From the NCBI RefSeq assembly GCF_024713975.1, contig NC_091107.1, positions 14,125,501 through 14,189,500 on the forward strand: DNA of 64,000 nt, written 5' to 3'. The translations under genes and the position numbers were made by a program. The DNA is from Paralichthys olivaceus (taxonomy: Eukaryota; Chordata; Actinopteri; Pleuronectiformes; Paralichthyidae). Below the pieces are notes generated by a model. The model saw nothing but the letters and a program-made list of their open reading frames with translations, was not told the origin of the DNA and searched no databases. Shown one piece after another: positions 26,193 through 43,333 of the stretch (position 1 is its first letter; the number at the start of each line of letters is the position of its first letter).

Positions 26193-29086
26193 TTAGTTGA
26201 GGTAAACATCAGCCTCCTTGAGAACATCCTCTTTTTGGTGGAAGTAGTCTCTGAACCAGGAGATGTGTTCCCTCTTCTGTTGGACTGTCAGATAAGGGTT
26301 TCTGGAGAGGCCGGTCACCACAAGCTCCATGAAGTGACGCACTGGTCCCTGACGGGGGAAGCCCTCTTTCAAGTGTTCATCTAAGAAGACATGCTCGTGG
26401 AACGGGACACTAGCTTCCTCCTCCAGGCCTGACATAAGAGCAAGAACACACTGTCAGCGTGGACCTCGGACTTACTTTCTGTTTCTGCATATTAAACATA
26501 TTGGACCATTTATTACTTACCAGCCTCATTGTTGACTGGGTACTGCCACATTTTCCCCTCTTTGGTCCACTGAATCATTTCCTCAAGCCCATTTCTGGGC
26601 CTTTGGTTGACTGATAAAGACAAGACATGAGCAAAATCCATGTCCCACAAAGTTGGCCGTGCTGAAAAAGATTTTGCCAAGGTGACATAAAATGTATTTA
26701 AAAGTCAAAGTTCATGACAACATCCCATGACATTAAGCTTTAACAAAATGCTGTTCCTCTTGGTTTTGCATCTCCATATTTAATACATTTGAGCAGAAGA
26801 GACCAAATTCTAGAGAACAATTGAAAACAGCTCAACAAAATAAATAAATGTGGGTTAACACACTACCAAAAAAGGACTACAAAAAACATCTAGACAAATA
26901 ACAAAATAAAACATCCACTGTAAGCAGATAGATAGTAAGTAATTATATAATTACCAACTGCAGATTCCTCTCCAGCTTTGACAGTAGTGGGTGAGAAGAT
27001 GGTAAGTCTTCTCCCTTTGAACAAGGTCCTGCAAAAGAACATTAACATAATAAGCAAGCATCCAACACAAAATCTGTCAACGTAGAGATGTGATGAATGA
27101 TGTGATAATGATTTTTACCTTCTCTGAACACCGTCCAGCTCAGCAGTGACTCCTCTGTCTTGCGTGTATCCTCGCCCATCTTCATCAAACTGGATCTGAT
27201 TGGTGGACCAAGCATTCTGGCGGCTGGTATTCGTTCCGATTTTCATGTCAGCGATAATTACCCTGAAAAACAAAAGTATTATGAATGTTTATTATATGAG
27301 ATTGAGGCCTTTTTATTTTCATTATCCAAGTTGAAATCCTGTTCTCATTCAATCACCAGTCACATAGTGACCGGCTGGCTGTGGCTGAGGGGGTAGAGCA
27401 GAAGGTCAGCTGCTCAAATCCCAGCCACGCCCTTAAGCAAGATGCTGAAACCCCCAAAATGGCCCCTCGTAAATGTGGCTTTGGATAAAAGCGTCGGATT
27501 AATGACTTGTAATGCAGTGGAAATGTTTACAGTGGACTCCAGGACACATACCCTAGGTTGCTCATGTCCCCTTTCTTCTGAGCCTCAGTGATAGCTTCAT
27601 GCTGCCTAAGCTGTGTCAGCAGCTCAGACTCAGCCTGGCTGCTGTTAGGCAGCGTGGACGCTGCAGCAGACGCAGCTGATAGCAGTTCAGGATCCAGGGT
27701 CTCACTGAAAAACACGGAGCAGAGAGGCTGGAATCAGTGGGTGAAGAGAGAAAACAGCTTCTGATTTCATCCCAAGATGAAGAATCTAAAATAAATAACT
27801 CCTCTTTTACCTCTTTGGTAATGCCTCCTCTGTAGCCTTCTGAAACATACTGATGGTGCTTTCCATATCGGCTGGCTTCGATGGGGGGGTGGACTCATTT
27901 TTCTGCACTTTCAAGATTTTGAGCCTCCTCTTATTGGTAACTTCCACCTTCATGGCACCAAGAAGGTCAATAAGACTCTCCTTCCCACTCTTAGCTGCAT
28001 AAGTCTTTACTTCCTCTGGCTTTGCCACGACCTGTTGAATCTTCTCATCCACCTGCTGCTGCATAGTGCTTCCATCATCTGTCTTTAACACCGCTGGCTC
28101 ATCCCTTTGTTCGGCCATATTGACGACTTCTCCATCATCTTCAGCTTTCTGCTGAGCCAAAGTTGGGGTTTCTGTTGGGTCTGCATTTGTTTTCTCATCA
28201 CGATTAGAGAGGACAACATTGTCTTTCTTTTCACAGAGCCTGACTGAATTAGTGCTGAGGGTTTTGACTCCACCTCCAGTTACGACCCTATGACAAGAGC
28301 AAAACACGGTTTAGCATCAAAAGTGTCTGAATTAGAAAGATTTGTAGACTTTTAAGGAATAATAATGATCATATTCAAATATTCAGATGGAAACATGACA
28401 ATAATGATTGGGGTGGGGGCAATATTGTCTTTAAAATTTATTTTTAAAGTGAATTTCTATATTATGTAATATTAATAATACCATGTTATACTTTCATATT
28501 ATATTCATCAACATTAACTACACACCATTGACCTGTGTATGTTTAAATGACATGGTGACATTTCATTACCCTACTCTCCCTGGTTGCTGTTAACATCCCC
28601 TCACATGTACAGCAAAGGTTTTTGGAACAAACTCATTGCAGAGTGAAGCCAGCAGCAACACAGAGGCAGCTGTAAACCTGCACATTAGCATTTATACAAA
28701 AGGTCCAAACAGCTGTTTTCTGCTCCATGTGTAGAAGGTAAAGCTGCATGAATATCAACAGCTGTAATTTCACATCCGGGTTACCATGGAAACGACCTGC
28801 CAGTGAGAAATGTCATTCAGAATGTTCCGCCCCTGTTGAGCAGCAAGCTAATGGCTAACATTAGAGATCTGTCGACTTTACACGGTCAGCTGTTGTTTCT
28901 CTCTCACAACAGATGAGGAGGTTAGCAGTCATTAGCATGAGTTAACAATAATGTATGTGTGTGATCGTGTCAGACTCACCTGAAAACCGCAGCCTTGTCG
29001 CATTTAGCTGGAAACACACTCCGCTCACACACACTGACCGAAGAGCTTCGAGCAGTGTGAACAGTCCGAAATAAATATCTATACAT
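26193..29086 (-). CDS. mrps31: Mitochondrial small ribosomal subunit protein mS31 (MRPS31), complete
   Basis: This is a component of the mitochondrial 28S ribosomal subunit, imported into the matrix. Seven exons on the minus strand, 29086-28980, 28287-27811, 27704-27552, 27262-27119, 27028-26955, 26661-26521 and 26428-26193, join in frame to 443 aa (human has 395). The first 36 residues begin [16 protein letters not shown], are rich in Arg and Ser and lack early acids, which fits a mitochondrial presequence. The middle (exon 2) is a variable, charged, low-complexity segment. The C-terminal half is the conserved part: IIADMK, HQIQFDE-like, [24 protein letters not shown] and [15 protein letters not shown]. 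It lies beside foxo1 as in human 13q14, which supports orthology, and shares a divergent promoter region with taf6. A SINE sits in intron 3. Confidence 0.94.
27366..27516 (+). mobile_element. tRNA-derived SINE fragment in mrps31 intron 3
   Basis: 'ggctgtggctgagggggtagagcag' resembles a pol III A-box region, 'gctcaaatccc' a degenerate B box, and the body runs through 'aagcaagatgctgaa.ccccc'. The tail 'gctttggataaaagcgtcgg' plus 'taatgacttgtaatg' is the widespread fish SINE tail (usually ATAAAAGCGTCTGCTAAATGA). It is short and internally deleted. It lies antisense to mrps31 between exons 3 and 4. Confidence 0.7.
28780..28793. promoter_or_regulatory. RFX X-box motif in mrps31 intron 1
   Basis: GTTACCATGGAAAC fits the RFX consensus GTHNYYATRRNAAC at every fixed position. 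It lies about 300 bp below the mrps31 start codon, in the first intron and near the shared mrps31/taf6 promoter region. The assignment rests on motif match only. Confidence 0.5.
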
Positions 29087-29610
29087 GTTCGATTCTCTCA
29101 GTGTCCTTCCACGTTCCTGACATTTGTCTCCGTTGCTACAGCATTAACTGTCCTCCGCAAACTCGAGGAAAACAATGGTTCCGCAGTCCTTCTTGCAAAA
29201 GGCTCGGTACTTTCCTCAGGGAGATGTTAAATAACACTTATAGTGTGAAACTATTTAATTTAACATAGTTTTTTTTGTTATGAAAAACCTTTGGCGTTAA
29301 TTCATTTTTAGTGAGTTATCAGTTTAATACATTTAAGGCGGTTACTAGCCCGCATCTGTAGTCTCGCGATACCACAACCGGGACGTGATTCAAAATGGCG
29401 ACGCGATACAAGCGCTAATTCACGAACGGTCTCAAGCTTCAAACCGTGAATTAGTTTCCTCTTTCTGTTTAGAGATGGATATTCATAGAGAAGAATCAGC
29501 TTTACGGAATTTCCACTGCTGCAAATCTTATAATTGACTGTTTTTACTCGTATCGGTTCCCGGTTGAACTCAGAAAGGAGAGGACAACTTCGCTCAGGTA
29601 AAAAAATGTC
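29087..29610. promoter_or_regulatory. Divergent mrps31/taf6 promoter region
   Basis: The mrps31 start codon is at 29086 on the minus strand. A probable non-coding first exon of taf6 ends near 29600, at the donor 'cgctcag|gtaaaa'. Between them are TCTCGCGAT (29362-29370, close to the TCTCGCGAGA promoter element) and AAAATGGCG (29392-29400, close to the YY1 site AAGATGGCG). Both motifs typically sit at TATA-less housekeeping start sites. Promoter function and exon 1 are inferred; no transcript evidence is available. Confidence 0.55.
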
Positions 29611-30605
29611 AACGGAAGCTAAGTTGTTAGCATGCAAGCTAACACACAGCAAATGTATTCCACTGTAAGTTCATTTTAAAGAAATACGCGGTCGCCAGAA
29701 GGCCTGAAATCAACGACCAAAATTATTGTCGCCCTGGAGTTGTTGCGTTTGAGTGCACACACTTTTGTAGGGCTGGTGATTCGCGTGTGGCTTTCTGTTG
29801 TTATTCCGTCAGAGTGGTTAACGCGCTTTCTCTGCAGCTCAGTGTTTGTTTACACACGTGAAGTATCTATAAAACACTAAAAACCACCCATGTAGTGTTG
29901 TTTAACAACACTGGATCGGAGTGGGTGTGATCTGGGTTTATTTAGCTGACCGCAGAACTTACAGATTGTCACTCCGTGTATTTATTCATAGCAAGTTCAC
30001 ATGCAACACATTCAAATCAGTTATTCACAAACCATATAATCACGTTGCACGCTGTGTATTTTAGTTTCGTACATGTCCTCTTGCACACAGGAGATGATCT
30101 CGTGTAATTTTTCCACAATAGCTCACTTTGTGTCTAAGTCCCACAATCTCCGCTACATTACATGACAAGTTAAGTTTTTGACATTTCCTGCTCTAAGCAG
30201 ATACATACCTGTATCCTGTTTTTGAAAAATACTGAAATGATTATCTACAATGAGGAATGAAGAGTTGATTATTTTCACGTCAGTCAATATGATATCTGTC
30301 AATATATGAATTGTTTTGTGTATAAAATGACAGTTAAGAGTGAAAACTGCATATTATTTATGTCGGATGAAAGTGACGTATTCAAGTGTCTTGTTTTATT
30401 TGACAGTCAGTCCAAAATCCAAAGTTACTCAGTTTACTGTAACATGTCAAGGAGAAAATCCTCAGATTTATGCAAATATTTTACATTTCTACTTAAATAA
30501 TGGCTGAAACATATTATTAATTCTTGCAAATCCACACATTAGGATATCAGGTCTGTTAAAATGTATCAGTATGTTGAATTTGACACATGTGCATTTTTTT
30601 TAGTC

Positions 30606-34797
<4,192 letters not shown>

Positions 34798-35054
34798 GAC
34801 TTGTTTAGGTAGAGGAGATTTTGACAATGTCGGTGCAGCTGAACACACAAGGAGGTCGGTTATGGCTGAACTTTAAAAGGGGTAAACTCTGCAGGGGTGT
34901 GAAGGGGAAAATCTGAACTCTTGACTGAAGAAAGAGCAAATGTGACCAGACATTGTAAATATGTTAATGCCCAATGAAAACGGAAGTCAGTCTGTGAGAT
35001 CTGTAATGTTTCAGCTTATATTCAAATTGATTTCATGTTCTTTTTTTACTCTAA

Positions 35055-35060
35055 AATAAA
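35055..35060 (+). terminator. Candidate poly(A) signal of taf6
   Basis: AATAAA lies 258 nt after the taf6 stop codon, with T-rich sequence 25-45 nt downstream. A second AATAAA is at 35517-35522. Which one is used cannot be told from sequence. Confidence 0.5.
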
Positions 35061-35634
35061 TCAGATTTTGTATGAATTCCTTCATCTGATTGTTTTTTAT
35101 CAGTCTCTTCAAATGTTTAAGATATATTTGTTCTTATTAGTAATGTTTGTCATCATCACCTTTTGTGGTTTATTAAGTGTTAATAATACAAATATCTGAA
35201 TTAAGTCAGAACAGCAAATACCCTGAATGTGTCATATTGACCCACAGCATGCAGAGAACCCCCTCTGCACAAGTCGGATTCCAGTATGTGTCTATCAAAC
35301 ATTGTCTGATGAAATGTCGGACTAGTTTGGATGCTTCATTAATCATTGAGCCTCTGCCTTCATCTAAACTATGCTGTTTGAAAATAATATCAGTTAACCA
35401 AGGTGAGAAAAAGCCTGAAACCTGACTGCAGGTGTGAGACAACGTGTTTTTTTTAACATGTTCTATGATTTGTCAGAGAACTGGTATTTATAAGTGTGCA
35501 ATGTGGTGCAGGTCCGAATAAAAGTCTGGCTCTAGTGAATCTAAAAGTGGTTTTATAAGGGCGCTGCTGGACCTTGGCTCTAAGTGCGTAAAAAGCGTCG
35601 TGAATCCCGCATTTTACACCGTTTTTCTTTTACA

Positions 35635-35707
35635 TGACGTGATTGACAAGTGACGTATTTTGTCCACGATGGTTTACCATGACGTCATCGTCGCAGGATT
35701 ATGACGT
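35635..35707 (+). promoter_or_regulatory. Cluster of four CRE/ATF motifs upstream of sat2
   Basis: TGACGT occurs at 35635, 35651, 35680 and 35702, all within 73 bp. The copy at 35680-35687 is the full palindrome TGACGTCA, and the one at 35702 continues CCA. The cluster lies 280-350 bp before the sat2 start codon, where the promoter is expected. CREB/ATF-family binding is inferred from the motif. No TATA box is obvious near the start. Confidence 0.6.
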
Positions 35708-35799
35708 CCAACGGTTTATTCCATGCTTCCTAGTTCCCCGCTGAAAAGGGAAAAAAGTTTGGGCACCAAGCGTGAGTTGTCCGCACGTCACGACAGGAG

Positions 35800-35829
35800 C
35801 ACGCAAACACGCGCACGCGCACGCACACA
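35800..35829 (+). repeat. Alternating purine-pyrimidine (CG/CA) run
   Basis: A run of about 30 bp of (AC/GC) dinucleotides containing several CpG steps lies in the sat2 promoter or 5'UTR. Such runs can adopt Z-DNA. Confidence 0.6.
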
Positions 35830-35982
35830 GTGCAGAGGACAGAGCAGGTTCACAGCTCTTTAGCTCTGCGCGCGCTCACAAGAGACAAACTCGATCTGAT
35901 CATTTTGAGTCGTATCGGTAGTATCGATATTTCGGGATCGATTTACAGGCTTGTGTCTCACTCTCGTTTCTCTGCTGTGGAC

Positions 35983-38505
<2,523 letters not shown>

Positions 38506-38549
38506 TTGTTTTACAAGGAAAATGTACAGTGGATCCAGCTAGGAGGTGA

Positions 38550-38895
38550 TTTTTCATTCTTGTTAGTTAGTCTTTTAGCAGGATTACACAAATAATGCTA
38601 AGTTAATTTATTAAAACTTGGTGGAAGGGTGGGGTATGGGCTGAGAAAGAGCTCATTAACTTGTAGAGCAGATCGATAAAGTTAATGAGCTCGGATCCAG
38701 GAATTTATTTTCACTTTCCTTAACATAGCGATATTTTGTTGTTCCACATTTTTTTCCAATTTCTCTAGAAATACAGACATCTTGATGACAATAATAGGCA
38801 TACTTAAGGGACTCATATCTATGAGCATGTGTAACTTGGTGTAGCATGATTAAATATAAGTTGGGCTTGTATACACTCGATCAAGTGCTATTCTA
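38550..38895 (+). mobile_element. MITE-like repeat, family C, forming much of the sat2 3'UTR
   Basis: Starting shortly after the sat2 stop codon, the sequence follows the family C order: 'gttagttagtcttttagcaggattac', 'aaaacttggtggaagggtgggg', 'ggatccaggaatttattttcac', 'aggcatacttaagggactcat' and 'gtgctattctagtt'. The TTGGTGGAAGG and GGATCCAGGAATTT stretches match the usual form of the repeat closely. It lies between the stop (38505) and the AATAAA at 39066, so it should be transcribed as part of the sat2 mRNA. Confidence 0.7.
38649..38692 (+). other. Perfect 14 bp hairpin in the sat2 3'UTR
   Basis: GAGCTCATTAACTT (38649-38662) is followed after 16 nt by its exact reverse complement AAGTTAATGAGCTC (38679-38692). 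In RNA this would form a 14 bp stem. It lies inside the family C repeat copy. Confidence 0.9.
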
Positions 38896-39065
38896 GTTCT
38901 CTGTGTTTTCCTTTGTGCACATTCATTATTTGTAAGACAATGTAAAATAAGCTTCACTGTTGTGGTTTCTCCTGGTTCAACATAAATCTAAAATCGATCA
39001 TACTTGTAATAGAGTTGGGGACACTACATATGATTTACTAAAGTGATTGTTAAGACTCTGATATC

Positions 39066-39071
39066 AATAAA
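39066..39071 (+). terminator. Candidate poly(A) signal of sat2
   Basis: AATAAA lies 561 nt after the sat2 stop and is followed by a T/G-rich stretch ('ggttatgctttgtc') 13-27 nt downstream. Confidence 0.55.
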
Positions 39072-40793
39072 TAAGATTTCATGGTTATGCTTTGTCATTA
39101 TTTCCTAAAATAATGTGCGTCTTGTTCGTCAACATTTATGAATGTATAAAGAAACTTGCCCCGACACACTTTAAATCTAAAGACTGATCAGCTTCCCATG
39201 AGCACAATGCTCTTTAACCTGAATAAATTCAGTCCCAGATGTGAAGCACTATCTCACCAGCAGGTGGCACATTGAGCCTACTTTTTTGCATTGAATATTC
39301 CTGTATGATCTGGACCCTGATGTTTCTGACAATCTACGTGAAAAGACACAATTATACAGGACAGTACATTCAGTTCTCTGTTGGTTAAGGAAGATGATGT
39401 GCAAATGAGCTCTGTAACCCAAAACCCCTTTATTAGAACATTGCTCTGCAGCTCTGTTCATCTCGCTTTAATAGAAATTAAAATCTCTTACTGACATTTT
39501 CATGGTTTAGTGCAAACTGTCATTGACAACGACATTTATTTGTGTATAAAACAAATCTACAAAAATATATGCAAGATTACACACAAAAGAACCCTATGAT
39601 CAAAATTCACAGAACGTACAAAGTCAATGTTTACATTTGTTTCACCGCTGTCACTGAAGTTTTTATGTCATATCTATAAAATCACACTTTACAATGTTTT
39701 AACCGCTGTCCTGGTTAAAAAAGACACATTTCCAACATGACCACTGCACAGTCAGAAGTCACAGAATGTTGTGGATCATTTTTTAATTATTGAAACCTCT
39801 TCTAAAGCGATTTATGTCCATTAAGATCATCCAGATAATTGATCAAGAGATATCTGGATTTACCATCTTATCTCACAGAGAGAGGATTCTGTTTGAATGC
39901 ATTTAACTGGAAGGGGTGAAGAGCCCCCTCTAAGAGCAGCTGATTACATTAGTCCAGTAATGAACATTTTTTTGAGACCCCCTTAAATTCTACTGCAACA
40001 TCAACTTGATGAGGACCCCCCCATAATGAGCCCCAATGCCACTAGCTTTCTGCCAAAGCTTCGTAATTTTAGAGGTTTGGTAGAAGACTAGAATGTCCAA
40101 ATGTGTATTTCTGATCGCATGGGATGGTTGTTTTCACTCATAATGTACTACTTTACTATAATTCATGTGTCTGCACAGTCTGCACTATGTTTATACATTT
40201 GAATCTGAACGAATCGGTTGGAGATTGGAATGATGTGGTTTGGTATCAAATGTTTTTGTGAGCCCAAAATTCAGGACTATTTTCCCTGGGCCCCCAAAAT
40301 CCTTTGAAACGCTGCTCGTGCCAACCTAAAAACCTGCAGCAAGTTTTCATACATGGACATAACAAACAATTACAACACTTTATATAACACAAACTTTATA
40401 GACTTGGACACAAACAGTTAAAAGTTATCTGAGGATTAGATATTGGACAACATACAGCAGGCTAATATAGGAGACCTGACTGTACTTACAGTAAATATAT
40501 ATGCTGGAGTAGTGAAGCAGTTTTCAAACTATATAAAGATTACATATGGTATACATATACATACCCCTAACATGTTTAGATTATATAAAGCCAATAAATC
40601 CCCGAACCAAATCAAGTTAACTGCAACCACCATATAACGGAACTATTATACTGTGATTAGAAATGCGTATTTCCTGCTGATGCCCTGTCATTGTGCCTTG
40701 AGAATAGTAAACACTGTTCATCCTCTCTTAAAAACAATCAGTTCTGGTGATTTTCTTCCGACTCTGCTGGTTTTCCCTCCTGTGCAATAACAA

Positions 40794-43333
40794 TCAGACA
40801 TATGCATTTCTTCCATAGTTGCTGTGCACAGACTGAGACGTTGGCACAGTTGACAGTGCGTGTTCTCTGGAGGATTGTTGGTATCGATACAGCCTAAAAC
40901 ACGAAAAAAGCCATGTTTGAACTGGGAGAATATTCATATTGGATTCATGTAAAAACTTTCCAGCAGAAGGTATACTCACATCTTTTCATCGGGTGTTTTG
41001 AATTTGCAAGCACACAACAGACATGAACCTCCGCAGATGGAGAGTGTGGCTGAGGACCAGCCGATATACAGGCCCTCTCCGATCTCATACCTGTAGCATT
41101 TTTTAATCAATGTTAAAGTACAGCATCACTTTGTGTCGTCAGTGAAACATGCGCGTTGTATTGACTTACTTAGTCCCTGGATAAAACTGGTCAAAGAACT
41201 CTTGTGTGATATTGGCTGCGTACCAAGAAATAGCAATCATGGTGCTTAACCCTGCAAAAAAAATAACATGGTTTACTGTAGACAAGTTGCACATTCTTTA
41301 ATCTGTACATAAGTAAAAATGTAAAATGTTCAAACTTTTTCATGGAGTTTAAAGACACTACCATGTTTGGAGTAAAACTGAATATGTTAATCTTGAAGTC
41401 TGAGGGAATTTCAAACAGATTCAATTTTATTGTTGAAGTGCCAACTCATAATATACATGATCTCACTTCACATAGGTCAATTAATTAATTCATTAATGAG
41501 GCCAATTACGTAAGATGAGGCAAAGGTACCTGCTAATGACAGCATGAATCAGTTTATTGCAAGGAGTGAGTAATCCATTATAACAAGTTCATAAGTTCTG
41601 TTCAACAAGTTCACAAGCTACCACTAGAAAACTATACTGTGTAAATAAAATAAAATAAAAGATTTCAGATTTTTTTCCAATAAACAGTTTTGAGAGATAC
41701 ATGTCTATACATTATATACAGAATATATGTATTGAATATATACAGAAAACTATATTGATTGAGGTTGTAACAATGGTTTTGATTGAGTTTTGTTTCATGT
41801 GAATGCATCACCTTTTATAATGTATGCAGTGTGACCCATTCTAACAATCCACCGATCTTTAGTAAAGGCAGGCTTTTGTCTATCAGCAGCCTTGTTGGAG
41901 TAGGGATAACCTTTTGAACTGGTGATCCATTTTCTGATAGCTTGTCTTCTGCACACAGAGTTTGGATAACCAGACATGTTTACCTCTCCAGGACGGTGCT
42001 CCGTGTGAAGGTGTGGTTTCACTCTTTGCTTACGTCAACTTCTCATGTGACAAAATGTTTTTGATCTTTTAAGGCTTGGCTTCGGGACTCAAGATTTTCA
42101 TGGACATTTTTTGTGTTAAAAAACCCAAAGCCAGTCTTCAGTGTGTCCTCTGACAAAATATATTCTCATGCTTTTTTGTGACATTGCCATGCCATCCATC
42201 CTACTATCTGTACCTTGTAGTAGAAAGAACACTCCTCCGATTGCAGCAATCCTCCCCTTCAGGATGTAGTTTTCTCCCCCGATTTTTGAGCACTGCATTC
42301 CTGTGAGAGTCGCTGCAAGCCCAAATGTCCCAAACACAATGGCTGCGATCATCAGTGCCCGGGAGGCCTGAATGTAGCCTGTGTGCAGACATTTAAAAAA
42401 TAAAATAAAATGACACACCTTGATCTCTTAAGAACGTCCGTAGTTTCAGTAAAAGGATTCTCACTTTGTTGAAAGAGGAGAAAACAAGTTTGATTCCTGA
42501 ATAATAAATCAACCATTTCACTCTATCATTTGATCAAAACAAAAACATATATGTTGGGATCATTTCTGTCTGTGATGAGATGAGGACAAAAAAAAGAGAT
42601 GGGCAGTCAATGCTGGTACTATCAGAGGTATAGTCAAAGTCTGCCTCTTGACTGAGGTTGATTACAAGAAAATGTTTCATGTGGTATACAACCCTTGTCT
42701 GTTGTGTCATTTTGGGAAATCTTCATGGTAAATCTATATTTTATTTACTCAAGCTGATTAAAACGATACCTAACCAGGTAGTTTTTGCCAAAAATAGTTA
42801 ACAGACCCTGACAAATGTTTGAATATTTACTATTAGTTCCTCAAAAATCAGTTTAACATAATTATTTTGTTTGTCTGTGTTCACCCTGGTTGTGTTTTCT
42901 TATCCTCTCTTCTCTGGTCATGTCTTATGGTTTATTACCACTATTTACTAGTGATCATAGCAAGAGCAGCATAAACCTTTCTGAAAGTATCATGAGGTCA
43001 GGTTTAAACCAAGTGGATGTGGAAAAAACAATAGTGAAAGATTGACTGAATGGGCTAATTAGTATTTAAGCCTGAGAAGTATCAATCATAGAACAGTTAC
43101 TACGTTGGCCACGTACCATTAAGGGCGAGCAAGGATGGAAAATCCCGGCAGTTGTGAACTCCGGTAGAGTCAGTTGCACAGGACATCCATAGGTTTTCAT
43201 AGATGGTTGATGTGGTGATAACATTACCGTCCACCGTAGATACCTTCCAGTATCGATTTGGGAGGGCGATCCCGACCATCAACCAGCCCAGAAAGCCCAG
43301 GAAGAAGGCAAGCGCTTCCACTATCGCATTCAT
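40794..43333 (-). CDS. cldn10: Claudin-10-like protein, isoform from the proximal first exon, complete
   Basis: This is a four-transmembrane tight-junction protein that forms or seals paracellular pores. Exons on the minus strand are 43333-43117, 42378-42214, 41251-41170, 41090-40980 and 40893-40794, giving 224 aa (mammalian claudin-10 has about 226-228). The first helix is residues 7-25. Extracellular loop 1 has the claudin signature NLW (47-49)...C52...C62 and the text [12 protein letters not shown] and [13 protein letters not shown], which matches the CLDN10b form. The later exons supply TM2 ([18 protein letters not shown]), TM3, loop 2 ([14 protein letters not shown]) and TM4 with the Cys-rich [13 protein letters not shown]. 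The C-terminus ends AYV, a PDZ-binding motif. The start Met is taken at 43333 because it sits just before TM1 in the same place as the start of the distal first exon, and both exons are then 217 nt long. Claudin-10 identity is well supported; the fish paralogue letter is not. Confidence 0.9.
41795..42022 (-). other. Unassigned 75-codon open frame in claudin intron 2
   Basis: An open frame on the claudin strand lies between exons 2 and 3. Its second half (about residues 28-75) is rich in Lys, Arg, Tyr and Trp, with phrases such as [14 protein letters not shown] and [16 protein letters not shown], and looks less random than other open frames nearby. A consensus donor-like CTGGAGAG|GTAAAC lies inside it. 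I do not recognise a family. It could be a nested small gene, an alternative exon or chance. Confidence 0.2.

Larger units (their letters stand above)
34798..35982 (+). other. taf6 3'UTR and sat2 upstream region
   Basis: Two AATAAA signals follow the taf6 stop, at 35055-35060 and 35517-35522, so alternative poly(A) use is possible. Downstream, from about 35570, the sequence turns GC-richer and carries a CRE cluster and then a (CG/CA) run before the sat2 start codon at 35983. No other gene is seen. Confidence 0.6.
38506..40793. other. sat2 3'UTR and convergent intergenic region to the claudin gene
   Basis: The sat2 3'UTR probably ends soon after AATAAA at 39066-39071. From the other side, the claudin 3'UTR runs down from 40793. 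A candidate minus-strand AATAAA is at 39535-39540 (TTTATT on the plus strand). The two transcripts converge without an obvious gene between them. Confidence 0.55.
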
